Source: an uncultured Eubacteriales bacterium (GTDB lineage: Bacteria > Bacillota > Clostridia > Christensenellales > UMGS416). From it: DNA of 64,000 nucleotides. A program made the translations under genes and the position numbers. The stretch is from assembly GCA_900542005.1 (NCBI GenBank), contig UQLW01000008.1, forward strand, positions 1 through 64,000, read 5' to 3'. The notes beneath the pieces are model-generated. The model made no database searches and had not been told where the DNA came from. It worked only from the letters and a program-made list of their open reading frames with translations. This document shows, one piece after another, positions 41,417 to 49,380 of the stretch. The number at the start of each line of letters is the position of its first letter. The first letter of the stretch is position 1.

Positions 41417-43402
41417 ATGGCACAAGAAGTTGGACAGATGTCCATCCATTCCGAAAACATTTTTCCCATCTTAAAGCGCTGGCTCTATACGGATCGGGAG
41501 ATCTTCATCCGCGAGCTGGTTTCCAACGGCGTGGACGCCATCACCAAGCATAAGCGGCTGGTCAGCCTGGGCGAGGCACAGGACGACGGCGAGGATTATG
41601 AGGTCGTCGTGACCGTGGACGCGCAAAAGGGCGCCCTGTCCTTTACCGACAACGGCATCGGCATGACGGCCGACGAGGTGCGCCGCTATCTGAATACCGT
41701 AGCCTTCTCCTCGGCGGCGGATTTCCTGGAAAAGTACAAGAGCGACGAGCGCGGCCAGATCATCGGCCACTTCGGACTCGGCTTCTATTCGGCCTTTATG
41801 GCGGCCAAGAAGGTGGAGGTGGAAACCCAGTCCTATCAGGATGCGCCGGCGGTACGCTGGCAGTGCGAGGGCGACACCCAATACACGATGGAGGAGCTGC
41901 CCCAGCAGGCCCGGGGCACGACCGTAACCCTGTATCTGGACGAGGATTCCGAGGAATTCCTCAATGCCCCGCGGGTGAAGGAAACGCTGATTAAGTACTG
42001 CGGCTTCCTGCCCTATCCCATCTATGTCTATGAGATCGACGAGGACGGCAAGCTCAAGGGGCAGCAGGAGAGCTGCGAATGCGGCCATGAGCATACAGAG
42101 GATGGGGAGCATACCTGCGAGTGCGGCCATGAGCATGCGGAAGGCGGGGAGCATACCTGCGAGTGCGGCCACGAGCATGCCCATTCCGGCCATGAGCTGA
42201 AGGTGCCGGAGCCGGTGAACGACACGCAGCCGCTGTGGACCCGACCGGCCTCGGAGATCACCGAGGAGGAATACAAGGCCTTCTATCACAAGCTCTTTAC
42301 CGATTTTGAAGAGCCGCTTTTCTGTGTGCATTTGAACGCCGATTTCCCCATCCGGATCCGCGGCGTGCTGTATTTTCCCAAGATCTCCCACCAGATGCAG
42401 ACGCTGGAGGGCAAGATCAAGCTCTATAACAACCAGGTTTTCGTAGCCGACAACGTGCAGGAGGTCATCCCCGATTATCTGATGATGCTGCGCGGGGCGG
42501 TAGACTGCCCCGACCTTCCGCTGAACGTTTCGCGCTCCGCCCTGCAGCAGGACCGCGAGGTGCAGAAGATTCCCGCCTATATCGCCCGCAAGGTGGCCGA
42601 TAAGCTGGTGGGGATGTTCAACAGCCAGCGGGAAGAATATGAAAAGTACTGGAACGACATCCGCGTGTTCGTGGAGTACGCCTGCCTGAAGGACGAGAAG
42701 TTCTATGACCGGGTGAAGGATACCCTGCTGTATCCGCTGGCTGGCGGCGGCTTTACCACGCTGGAGGAATACCTGGAAAAGGGCAAGACGCTCTATGAGA
42801 ACAAGGTCTATTATGCCAACCACGAGGAGGCGCAGGCTTCGGCGCTGACGCTGTTCAAGGATAAGGGGATCCAGGCGCTGGTGATGGATTCGCCGCTGGA
42901 CGCTCCCTTTATCTCGATGATCGAGTCCAAGCACGAGGGCGTGCGCTTTGCCCGGGTGGATGCGGAGCTGCCCGATGTGCTCAAGGGCGAGGGCACGGTG
43001 GACCTCTCGGACCAGACGGCGCTGGAGGCCGGCCTGCGCCGGGCGGCAGGGCAGGATGAGCTGAAGGTGCGCCTGGAGTATCTGGCCGACGCCGATACCG
43101 CCGCGGTGATCCAGCTGAACGAGCAGTCCCGCCGCTGGCAGGAGATGATGCAGATGAACGCCATGGGCGACGCCGATATGTTCAAGGGCATGATGAAATC
43201 CCAGCAGGAGGTTGTGTTCAATGCGGCGAGCCCCGTGGTGCAGGCCTTGGCCAAGGCTGAACGCGACGGCAAGGGGAATGATGAGATGCTGCTGCAGGTC
43301 TATGACCTGGCCCGGCTGGCCGGCGGGTTTATGGATCCGTCGGAGCTGGCCCAGTTCATCCGGCGCAGCCAGCGCCTGATGCAGGCCGGATTGGAGCAAT
43401 AG
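41417..43402 (+). CDS. htpG: Molecular chaperone HtpG (Hsp90) with a Cys/His-repeat linker
   Basis: The product is 661 residues. The N-terminal GHKL ATPase has FIRELVSNGVDAITK, DNGIGMTADEV and GHFGLGFYSAFM. The middle domain starts at PLWTRPASEIT and includes NVSRSALQQD with the catalytic Arg region. The C-terminal dimerisation domain is present. Between the N and middle domains (residues 220-262) lie three 14-residue repeats, each beginning CECGHEH; this is where other HtpG proteins have a short charged linker. The repeat suggests metal or redox sensing. GGAGG lies 8 bases ahead of the start. The next gene follows after one base. Confidence 0.95.
   Translation: MAQEVGQMSIHSENIFPILKRWLYTDREIFIRELVSNGVDAITKHKRLVSLGEAQDDGEDYEVVVTVDAQKGALSFTDNGIGMTADEVRRYLNTVAFSSAADFLEKYKSDERGQIIGHFGLGFYSAFMAAKKVEVETQSYQDAPAVRWQCEGDTQYTMEELPQQARGTTVTLYLDEDSEEFLNAPRVKETLIKYCGFLPYPIYVYEIDEDGKLKGQQESCECGHEHTEDGEHTCECGHEHAEGGEHTCECGHEHAHSGHELKVPEPVNDTQPLWTRPASEITEEEYKAFYHKLFTDFEEPLFCVHLNADFPIRIRGVLYFPKISHQMQTLEGKIKLYNNQVFVADNVQEVIPDYLMMLRGAVDCPDLPLNVSRSALQQDREVQKIPAYIARKVADKLVGMFNSQREEYEKYWNDIRVFVEYACLKDEKFYDRVKDTLLYPLAGGGFTTLEEYLEKGKTLYENKVYYANHEEAQASALTLFKDKGIQALVMDSPLDAPFISMIESKHEGVRFARVDAELPDVLKGEGTVDLSDQTALEAGLRRAAGQDELKVRLEYLADADTAAVIQLNEQSRRWQEMMQMNAMGDADMFKGMMKSQQEVVFNAASPVVQALAKAERDGKGNDEMLLQVYDLARLAGGFMDPSELAQFIRRSQRLMQAGLEQ
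42074..42195 (+). repeat. 42-bp tandem repeat inside htpG encoding CECGHEH units
   Basis: There are two complete 42-bp copies (42074-42115 and 42116-42157) and a third, diverging copy from 42158. Differences between copies 1 and 2 are few, so the expansion looks recent. Reading frame is kept throughout. Confidence 0.9.
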
Positions 43403-43403
43403 C

Positions 43404-44285
43404 ATGGAGCGGGACAGGATCCGTTTAAGCAGCGGCGCGCTGAGCGTATCGCTGTGCCGGCCGGGCGCGGTATATGGCGGCGCGCGCTTTGACCATGCGG
43501 GCGTGATGGATGAAATATGCTGGCGGGGCCACAGCTTTTGTTCGGTGGAGCTGCCGGCCGGGGTTGAGGGTGAGACCACCGACGGCGTAGGCATGATCAG
43601 CGAGATGCGCGGCAGCGAAGCGGAGACCTTCCATGAGGGCGAGCTGGGCTCGCGCTTTGCCAAGTTTGGCGTGGGCTCCCTGGTCAATGACCGGCCGGGC
43701 GGCTATCACTTCATGCACCCCTATCCCATCGCGGAGCCCTGCTTCCATCGGGTGGAGGCGGCAGAGAGCCGGGCGGTGATCCTTACCCAGCAGCCCCTTT
43801 GCCAGGGGTACGCCATGACCATGGTGAAGGATATCCGGCTTGAGGGCGATACCCTAAAGATGACGACAACCCTGATCAATACCGGTGAAAAGGATATCCT
43901 GACCTATGAGTATAATCATAACTTCATGCTGATCGACGGGCTTGAGCTGGGGGAGGGCGGCTATGAGCTGACGCTGCCGCCCATGCTCTCGCTGGATCAG
44001 GTGGAGGGCGATTACCTGACGGTGGAAGGCCGCACCCTGCGCTTCACCGCGTCCCCGGAGGTTTTCTTCTTCGGGCTGGGCGCGGCCGGCGCGCCGCAGG
44101 AGCGCTGGCGGCTGCTTTCGCGCCGGGCGGGCGTGGGCCTGCGGGAAACCGGAGGCGGCCCCATTGAGCGGATGTCCCTTTGGGGGAAGGCCCATGTGGT
44201 ATCTGCGGAGGCCTTCCTGAAGATCCAGGCGCCGGTGGGCGGCTGCGTCCAATGGCAGCGTAACTGGGAATTTTTCGCCCTGTAG
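43404..44285 (+). CDS. Galactose-mutarotase-like fold protein
   Basis: The product is 293 residues. The all-beta carbohydrate-binding fold of aldose 1-epimerase-like proteins is suggested by YEYNHNFMLIDG in the middle and by the central His-containing segment GYHFMHPYPI. It lacks a clear match to GalM catalytic motifs that I can confirm, so the exact reaction is unknown. The start follows the htpG stop by one base and probably depends on translational coupling. Confidence 0.68.
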   Translation: MERDRIRLSSGALSVSLCRPGAVYGGARFDHAGVMDEICWRGHSFCSVELPAGVEGETTDGVGMISEMRGSEAETFHEGELGSRFAKFGVGSLVNDRPGGYHFMHPYPIAEPCFHRVEAAESRAVILTQQPLCQGYAMTMVKDIRLEGDTLKMTTTLINTGEKDILTYEYNHNFMLIDGLELGEGGYELTLPPMLSLDQVEGDYLTVEGRTLRFTASPEVFFFGLGAAGAPQERWRLLSRRAGVGLRETGGGPIERMSLWGKAHVVSAEAFLKIQAPVGGCVQWQRNWEFFAL

Positions 44286-44301
44286 CGCCGGCCGCGCGGC
44301 C

Positions 44302-44329
44302 TTGACAGCCGGAGATGATCGTGTATCAT
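44302..44329 (+). promoter_or_regulatory. Promoter of the unknown gene at 44380
   Basis: TTGACA, a 16-base gap and TATCAT lie 50 bases ahead of the start codon. Confidence 0.65.
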
Positions 44330-44379
44330 AGACATAAAGTGACAAGCGCCGCGGCGCAAGCAGAAATGGAGGAAAGCCC

Positions 44380-44997
44380 ATGGCAACACGATGCGATTAC
44401 CGCATCTCTACCCAGGAGCGTATCCTGGAGATCGAAGCGCCCCAGGAGCGTATCCTGCCGGGCCGGATGATCCGCGAGATGGTCCGCAACCTGGAAACCC
44501 GGTATGAGCTGTATGAATATTCCCTGATTAAGTCTGAGCGCCAGCTGGAGGAGATGGACGATGTGGTGGCCACCGTGCCGCTGGCCGGGGGCGGGCTGCA
44601 GAAGGGCAAGCTGGTGGTCATCCAGCGCCTGCATACCTCGCTCTACGATCCGGCCTTTGTAAAGCTTGAGCCGGAGCAGATGGACGAATTTGCCCAGACG
44701 CTGGAGCCGGGCGAGGAGCTCAATCCCGACGATTATACGGTGGCGCTGCCGGCGGATTACTATGTGATGGTGACCGACGACCTCAAGAAGTTCGTCATGG
44801 TCGCCACCCACCTGAAGCTCACCGGTATGGACAAGATGGTGGAGTGCGTATCGCGGCTATGCTGCGCGGGGATCAGCATCCAGGACGAGGCGCTGATGAC
44901 GGTGGAATATGAAAACGAGGATTTCCCGGAGCTTTTGTCCAGAGGCTGCGATGAATTCCTGCGGGCCCCGGTCTATCAGATGATGCACAGGCAATAA
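44380..44997 (+). CDS. Hypothetical protein, 205 residues
   Basis: I do not recognise a family. The protein is acidic and soluble, with no signal peptide or membrane segment, and mixes helices and strands. It contains three cysteines in a VSRLCCAGIS segment near residue 165. Near the N-terminus the phrase QERIL occurs twice (residues 12-16 and 22-26), encoded by an exact 17-base direct repeat (44411-44427 and 44441-44457). It has its own promoter and terminator. GGAGG lies about 8-11 bases ahead of the ATG. Confidence 0.7.
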   Translation: MATRCDYRISTQERILEIEAPQERILPGRMIREMVRNLETRYELYEYSLIKSERQLEEMDDVVATVPLAGGGLQKGKLVVIQRLHTSLYDPAFVKLEPEQMDEFAQTLEPGEELNPDDYTVALPADYYVMVTDDLKKFVMVATHLKLTGMDKMVECVSRLCCAGISIQDEALMTVEYENEDFPELLSRGCDEFLRAPVYQMMHRQ

Positions 44998-45003
44998 AAA
45001 TCC

Positions 45004-45043
45004 AAAAAGGGCGTAAAGCGGCAGAGGCCGCAGCGCCCTTTTT
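45004..45043 (+). terminator. Terminator after the 205-residue hypothetical gene
   Basis: The outer stem AAAAAGGGCG/CGCCCTTTTT encloses an inner stem GCGGC/GCCGC. It ends just ahead of the fhs ribosome binding site, so fhs lies right downstream of it; read-through could supply fhs transcription. Confidence 0.8.
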
Positions 45044-45060
45044 GCAGGAGGAGGTATATC

Positions 45061-46701
45061 GTGGCAAATACCGATATTGATATCGCCCGCCAGGCGAAGA
45101 TGGATCCCATCGAGGCGGTGGCCGGGCGGCTGGGGCTTGAGCCCCAGGAGGTGGAAAGCTACGGACGCTACAAGGCGAAGCTTTCCCTGAAGGTGATGGA
45201 CCGGCTGAAGGACAGGCCAGACGCCAAGCTGGTGCTGGTCACGGCCATTAACCCCACGCCCGCGGGCGAAGGGAAAACGACCATGACCGTCGGCCTGGGC
45301 GACGCGCTGCACCGGCTGGGGAAAAAGACGGTGCTGGCGCTGCGGGAGCCGTCGCTGGGCCCGGTCTTCGGCGTAAAGGGCGGGGCCGCCGGCGGCGGCT
45401 ATGCCCAGGTGGTGCCGATGGAGGATCTGAACCTGCACTTTACCGGCGACCTGCACGCCATTACGGCCGCCAATAACCTGCTGGCCGCCATGCTGGACAA
45501 TCACATGTTCCAGGGCAATGAGCTGAAGATCGACCCGGAGCGCGTGCTGTTCAAGCGCTGTATGGACATGAACGACCGCCAGCTGCGGGCCATCGAGGAT
45601 GGCCTGGGCGGCAAAAAAGGCGGGGTGCCCCGCAAGGACGGCTTCCAGATTACGGCGGCCAGCGAGGTGATGGCCACCTTCTGCCTCTCCCGCGACCTGA
45701 TGGACCTTAAGGCGCGCTGCGCCCGGATCCTGGTGGCCTATACGGAGGATGGCCAACCGGTTACCGCAGGCGACCTGCATGCTGAAGGCGCCATGGCCGC
45801 GCTGCTGCGGGATGCCCTGGCGCCGAACCTGGTGCAGACGCTGGAAAACACGCCGGTGCTGATCCATGGCGGGCCCTTCGCCAACATTGCCCATGGATGC
45901 AATTCGGTAATCGCTACCCGCATGGCCCTGAAGCTGGGCGATTATGTGATTACCGAGGCCGGCTTCGGCGCGGATCTTGGCGCGGAGAAGTTCATCGATA
46001 TTAAGTGCCGGATGGCGGGATTGAAGCCTTCGGCTGCGGTGGTGGTCGCCACCGTGCGCGCCCTGATGCAGCACGGCGGCGGCGACCTGGCCGCCGGCCT
46101 GCCGAACCTGGAAAAGCATATTGAGAATATGCAGGCGGCCGGCCTGCCGGTGGTGGTGGCCATCAACGGCTTTGTGACCGACACCCCCGAGGACTGGAAG
46201 CTGATTGCTGATGCCTGCGCGGCCAAGGGCGTGAAGGCCTGCATCTCGACGGCCTGGGCCGACGGGGGCGCCGGCTCGGTGGAGCTGGCTGAGGCGGTGC
46301 TGGAGGCCGTCGAGGGCCCTGCTCCCGAGCTTAGCTTCTTCTATGACCTGGAGGAGCCGGTTTGCCAGAAGATCACCCACCTGGCACAGCGGGTCTATGG
46401 CGCCAAGGACGTATCCTTCTCGGAGAAGGCGCTGGCTTCCATTGAGAAGCTTTCAGCCCTGGGCATGGATAAATGGCCCATCTGCGTGGCCAAAACCCAA
46501 TATTCCCTTTCGGATAACCCGAAGCTGCTGGCCCGGCCTGAAGGCTTCACCCTTTCCGTACGGGATGTGGTTCCCTCGACCGGCGCGGGCTTCCTGGTGG
46601 CGCTGACGGGGTCCATCCTGACCATGCCCGGCCTGCCGAGGATCCCGGCGGCCAACAGCATCGATGTGGATGCGGACGGCGTGATCACCGGCTTGTTCTA
46701 A
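45061..46701 (+). CDS. fhs: Formate-tetrahydrofolate ligase
   Basis: The product is 546 residues, normal length. The P-loop PTPAGEGKTTMTVGL, then LREPSLGPVFGVKGGAAGGGYAQ and the later GGPFANIAHGCNS are diagnostic. It makes 10-formyl-THF from formate, THF and ATP, feeding purine and one-carbon metabolism and, in acetogens, the methyl branch of the Wood-Ljungdahl pathway. No other one-carbon genes adjoin it. The start is GTG with AGGAGGAGG 6 bases upstream. Confidence 0.97.
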   Translation: MANTDIDIARQAKMDPIEAVAGRLGLEPQEVESYGRYKAKLSLKVMDRLKDRPDAKLVLVTAINPTPAGEGKTTMTVGLGDALHRLGKKTVLALREPSLGPVFGVKGGAAGGGYAQVVPMEDLNLHFTGDLHAITAANNLLAAMLDNHMFQGNELKIDPERVLFKRCMDMNDRQLRAIEDGLGGKKGGVPRKDGFQITAASEVMATFCLSRDLMDLKARCARILVAYTEDGQPVTAGDLHAEGAMAALLRDALAPNLVQTLENTPVLIHGGPFANIAHGCNSVIATRMALKLGDYVITEAGFGADLGAEKFIDIKCRMAGLKPSAAVVVATVRALMQHGGGDLAAGLPNLEKHIENMQAAGLPVVVAINGFVTDTPEDWKLIADACAAKGVKACISTAWADGGAGSVELAEAVLEAVEGPAPELSFFYDLEEPVCQKITHLAQRVYGAKDVSFSEKALASIEKLSALGMDKWPICVAKTQYSLSDNPKLLARPEGFTLSVRDVVPSTGAGFLVALTGSILTMPGLPRIPAANSIDVDADGVITGLF

Positions 46702-46796
46702 CCGGCTGCCCGTGGAGGGAGGGGTGGTCCGCGGCTGAAGCGGCGCCCCCCAATCACCGGTTGGGGTCCCGGCCGGCGGGCGAGCGAAAAGAATAG

Positions 46797-46834
46797 GCGG
46801 CCATGGGCGTTTTTCGTCCATGGCCGCTTGTTTT
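46797..46834 (+). terminator. Terminator after fhs
   Basis: The perfect 10-bp stem GCGGCCATGG/CCATGGCCGC has an 11-nt loop and is followed by TTGTTTTTG. The rest of the 46702-46903 gap shows no clear promoter. Confidence 0.8.
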
Positions 46835-46903
46835 TGTGGCGGGATATATTCGCTGGGGGAGCATACTTGAAGATCTGACATTTGAAGGGAGGGGCCAGCG
46901 GAG

Positions 46904-47446
46904 ATGGCAAGGTATATCGCGCTTCTGCGGGGGATCAATATCAGCGGCAAAAATAAGATCCCAATGGCGGCGCTCAGGAAAGAATTCGAGGGACTTGGAT
47001 TTGAAAGAGTCAGGACCTGCCTCAACAGCGGGAACGTGCTTTTTTCCAGCGACGAAGAGGACGTCCGGCTCCTGGCAAACCTGATCGAGGCCAGGATTAA
47101 GCATCAATTCGGCCTGGGTATTCCCGTGCTTGTCCTATCCAAGGAGAATCTGGAGGATATTTTGCATCATGCGCCAAAGTGGTGGGGGACTGATACGGAA
47201 CAAATCTATGATCAAATCATATTTATTTTGCCCCCCGCTACCGTTGAGGATGTTTTCAGGGAGCTGGGCGAACCCAAGGAGGCATTAGAAAAAGCTATGG
47301 CTTACAACAACGCGATATTCTGGTCCTTCAGCCGGAAGGACTACCAGAAAACCAACTGGTGGCCCAGGACGGCCAGCGTGGCGGCCGCCCCAAAACTGAC
47401 GATCCGGACCGCCAATACCGTGAGAAAGATTGCCGGGATGGATTAG
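46904..47446 (+). CDS. DUF1697 family protein
   Basis: The product is 180 residues. The N-terminal RYIALLRGINISGKNKIPM and TCLNSGNVLFSS, and the later KTNWWPRTAS, are the hallmarks of DUF1697. The family is widespread in bacteria and uncharacterised. GGAGG lies 11-13 bases upstream of the ATG. Codon use looks slightly more AT-rich than in its neighbours. It converges on the MocR gene with only 8 bases between the stops and no terminator hairpin visible. Confidence 0.88.
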   Translation: MARYIALLRGINISGKNKIPMAALRKEFEGLGFERVRTCLNSGNVLFSSDEEDVRLLANLIEARIKHQFGLGIPVLVLSKENLEDILHHAPKWWGTDTEQIYDQIIFILPPATVEDVFRELGEPKEALEKAMAYNNAIFWSFSRKDYQKTNWWPRTASVAAAPKLTIRTANTVRKIAGMD

Positions 47447-47454
47447 CGCCTGGC

Positions 47455-48549
47455 TCATTTGGAGCCTATACGCTGCTGGCGCCGCCGGGCCCGGCGCACG
47501 CGGTTGATGTGCCGCTCGAAATCGCCGCTGTCGATGAGCTCGGACAGCACATATTGCTCGAATACCGGCACCGTGCAGGAATAAAAGCCCAGCGCCCGCC
47601 CGAAGGGCTCCACCCACTGGGCAGGCAGCACCATATATCCCACCCGCATGGAGGGAGCGATGGTCTGGGAAAAGGTGTTCAGGTAGATGACGGTACGCTC
47701 CGGCTCAAGGGAGAAGAGCGTATCGGCGGCTTTGGTGGATACGGTGAATTCAGAATCAAAGTCATCCTCCACAATCATGGCATCCCGCCGCCGGGCCCAT
47801 CGGATGTACTCCATCCGCTTGGAGGCGCTGGCAGTAATCCGGCTGGGATAGCTGTTGAAGGGGGTCACATGGAGCACGGTGGCCTGTGTGCGCTCCAGCT
47901 CCTCGCTGAGGATGCCGTCCGCGCCCAGGCGGAGCAGGTCGCATGTCACGCCGTTGGCCAGGTAGACGCGGCGGATCTTGTCATAGCAGGGATGCTCCAC
48001 TGCATAGACCCGCCTTTCGCCCAGCAGCTGCACGATGAGGCTATAGAGATATTCGGCCCCCGAGCCAATAACCACCTGCTCCGGACGCACGGCGATACCC
48101 CGGCTGCGGGCTAAATAGCGGCAGATGGCTTCGCGGAGCTGCAGGCAGCCGCTATTGGGCGGCTTCACCAGGATGCGCTGGCCATAATCGGTCAAAACGC
48201 GCCGCATTGTCCGGGCTAACACGCCAAAAGGGAAGGCATTGGCATCGTTCGGGGGCGGGGCTGCGGGCGGAGGCGATATCTGGGGCAGGGCGACAGGAAC
48301 GCAGTCCGACTGCCGGTAGATCACAAAATATCCGCTGCGCTCCCTGGACTGTATATAGCCTTCGTCACAGAGGATCCCGTAGGCATGCTCGACGGTGATG
48401 ACGCTGACGCCGGCCTCGGCCGCCAGCAGCCGCTTGGAGGGCAGCTTACCGCCCCAGGGATAGACGCCCCGGGTGATGTCTTCGCGCAGCTTAAGATACA
48501 GCTGCATATAGGCGGGCCCGGTGGATCCCGCATGCACATGGTAAATCAT
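47455..48549 (-). CDS. MocR/GntR-family regulator, C-terminally shortened, PLP lysine replaced
   Basis: The product is 364 residues. Residues 8-75 form a GntR winged helix (YLKLREDITRG, KLPSKRLLAAEAGVS, DEGYIQSRERSGYF). Residues 105-360 are an aminotransferase-like domain with EDDFDSEF. MocR proteins normally read FSK for the PLP lysine; here the triplet is FSQ (Gln295, codon at 47665-47667). The protein ends right after HINRVRRARRRQQ, where family members continue for about 100 residues. It may therefore not bind PLP covalently. It is divergent from an ECF S component, which it probably regulates. The ribosome binding site is weak. Confidence 0.82.
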   Translation of the reverse strand: MIYHVHAGSTGPAYMQLYLKLREDITRGVYPWGGKLPSKRLLAAEAGVSVITVEHAYGILCDEGYIQSRERSGYFVIYRQSDCVPVALPQISPPPAAPPPNDANAFPFGVLARTMRRVLTDYGQRILVKPPNSGCLQLREAICRYLARSRGIAVRPEQVVIGSGAEYLYSLIVQLLGERRVYAVEHPCYDKIRRVYLANGVTCDLLRLGADGILSEELERTQATVLHVTPFNSYPSRITASASKRMEYIRWARRRDAMIVEDDFDSEFTVSTKAADTLFSLEPERTVIYLNTFSQTIAPSMRVGYMVLPAQWVEPFGRALGFYSCTVPVFEQYVLSELIDSGDFERHINRVRRARRRQQRIGSK

Positions 48550-48571
48550 CTGATCTTATAATATTTCTCCT

Positions 48572-48608
48572 AATTGATTATTTGCATCATACCAAAATTG
48601 ATTATACT
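48572..48608 (+). promoter_or_regulatory. Divergent control region: promoter and direct-repeat operator for the MocR regulator
   Basis: The 10-base direct repeat AATTGATTAT occurs at 48572-48581 and 48596-48605. TTTGCA (48581-48586), a 16-base gap and TATACT (48603-48608) form the plus-strand promoter, with the second repeat overlapping the -10 box. MocR-type regulators commonly bind direct repeats, so this is a likely operator. Confidence 0.55.
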
Positions 48609-48647
48609 AAAATCATCGGTTTTGTAAAGAAAGGGAGGAAGATTATA

Positions 48648-49181
48648 ATGTCTCAGAGCGCAAAATTCCGGCATACCACGCTGTGGATCTGCGTGACGGC
48701 GCTGTTTATGGCACTGAACGTGGTGATGAGCTCCTTTGGCATTCCGGTGCCGGGCGGGCATCTGTATCTTAACGACGTAGTCATTTGTACGGCGGCGATC
48801 CTGCTGGATCCGCTGGCGGCCTTTATGGTGGGCGGCGTGGGCGCCTTTCTGGGTGACTTGTTTTTTTACCCCACGCCCATGTTCGTATCGCTGGTAACCC
48901 ACGGCCTGCAGGCTGTCGTCATTTCACTCTTTGCCCACTACACGCTGAAAAAGCGTCCGGTCCTGGCCTCCGGGATAGGGGTGGCCCTGGGCGCTGTCAT
49001 CATGGTGGTGGGATATTCGCTGGGGCGCGCCTTTATTTACAGCACGCCGGAATATGCAGTGCTCAAGCTGCCCTATCAGATTCTGCAGGCCGTGGTGGGC
49101 GCGGTGGCGGGTATGCTGCTGTGCTGGAAGCTGAAGCTCGTGCAGCATATGGACCGGATGCTGGAGCGCCGCCAGCGATAG
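48648..49181 (+). CDS. ECF transporter S component (possible vitamin B6 type)
   Basis: The product is 177 residues with five membrane helices. The N-terminal VTALFMALNVVMSSFGIPVPGG and LYLNDVVICTAAILLDPLAAFMVGGVGAFLGDLFF identify an ECF S component of the DUF1393/pfam07155-like group. Divergence from a MocR regulator, a family that often governs vitamin B6 genes, makes pyridoxine or pyridoxal a candidate substrate; this is inference. GGGAGG lies 8 bases ahead of the start. The shared EcfAAT energy module is elsewhere. Confidence 0.85.
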   Translation: MSQSAKFRHTTLWICVTALFMALNVVMSSFGIPVPGGHLYLNDVVICTAAILLDPLAAFMVGGVGAFLGDLFFYPTPMFVSLVTHGLQAVVISLFAHYTLKKRPVLASGIGVALGAVIMVVGYSLGRAFIYSTPEYAVLKLPYQILQAVVGAVAGMLLCWKLKLVQHMDRMLERRQR

Positions 49182-49205
49182 GCAGGAAAAAGCGGACAGG
49201 AAAGG

Positions 49206-49246
49206 AAAAGCGCCATGGGGCTGTTCAGGATACCCCTGGCGCTTTT
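49206..49246 (+). terminator. Terminator of the ECF S-component gene
   Basis: The stem AAAAGCGCCA/TGGCGCTTTT is continued by GGGG/CCCC after a bulged T, and ends in a T run, 24 bases after the stop. Confidence 0.85.
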
Positions 49247-49312
49247 GTGTGCCGGGGCAGTGCGCTGCCGCATGCTTGACAGGAAGTTTTTCCCGCGGAC
49301 ATCCTTCCACCC

Positions 49313-49341
49313 TTGACAAGGGGGCCGGGGCTGGCTATAAT
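49313..49341 (+). promoter_or_regulatory. Consensus promoter of tetR and the ABC exporter genes
   Basis: TTGACA, a 17-base gap and TATAAT: a perfect sigma-A consensus with ideal spacing, 40 bases ahead of the TetR start. Confidence 0.88.
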
Positions 49342-49353
49342 ATAACAGTGATA

Positions 49354-49368
49354 TATAACGGCGTTATA
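49354..49368 (+). promoter_or_regulatory. Likely TetR operator (inverted repeat at the transcription start)
   Basis: The inverted repeat TATAAC-GGC-GTTATA lies 12 bases downstream of the -10 box and just ahead of the ribosome binding site, a classic autoregulation position. Confidence 0.55.
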
Positions 49369-49380
49369 AAGGAGCGGCAA

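Noticed and set aside
42074..42195. CRISPR-like tandem repeat
   Set aside because: Units are contiguous without spacers, keep the reading frame and encode CECGHEH, so this is a protein repeat within htpG.
41471..43687. Long open frame (738 codons) antisense to htpG
   Set aside because: It is the mirror of htpG codons, His/Leu-rich in the way of GC-driven shadow frames, and runs into the next gene's 5' end.
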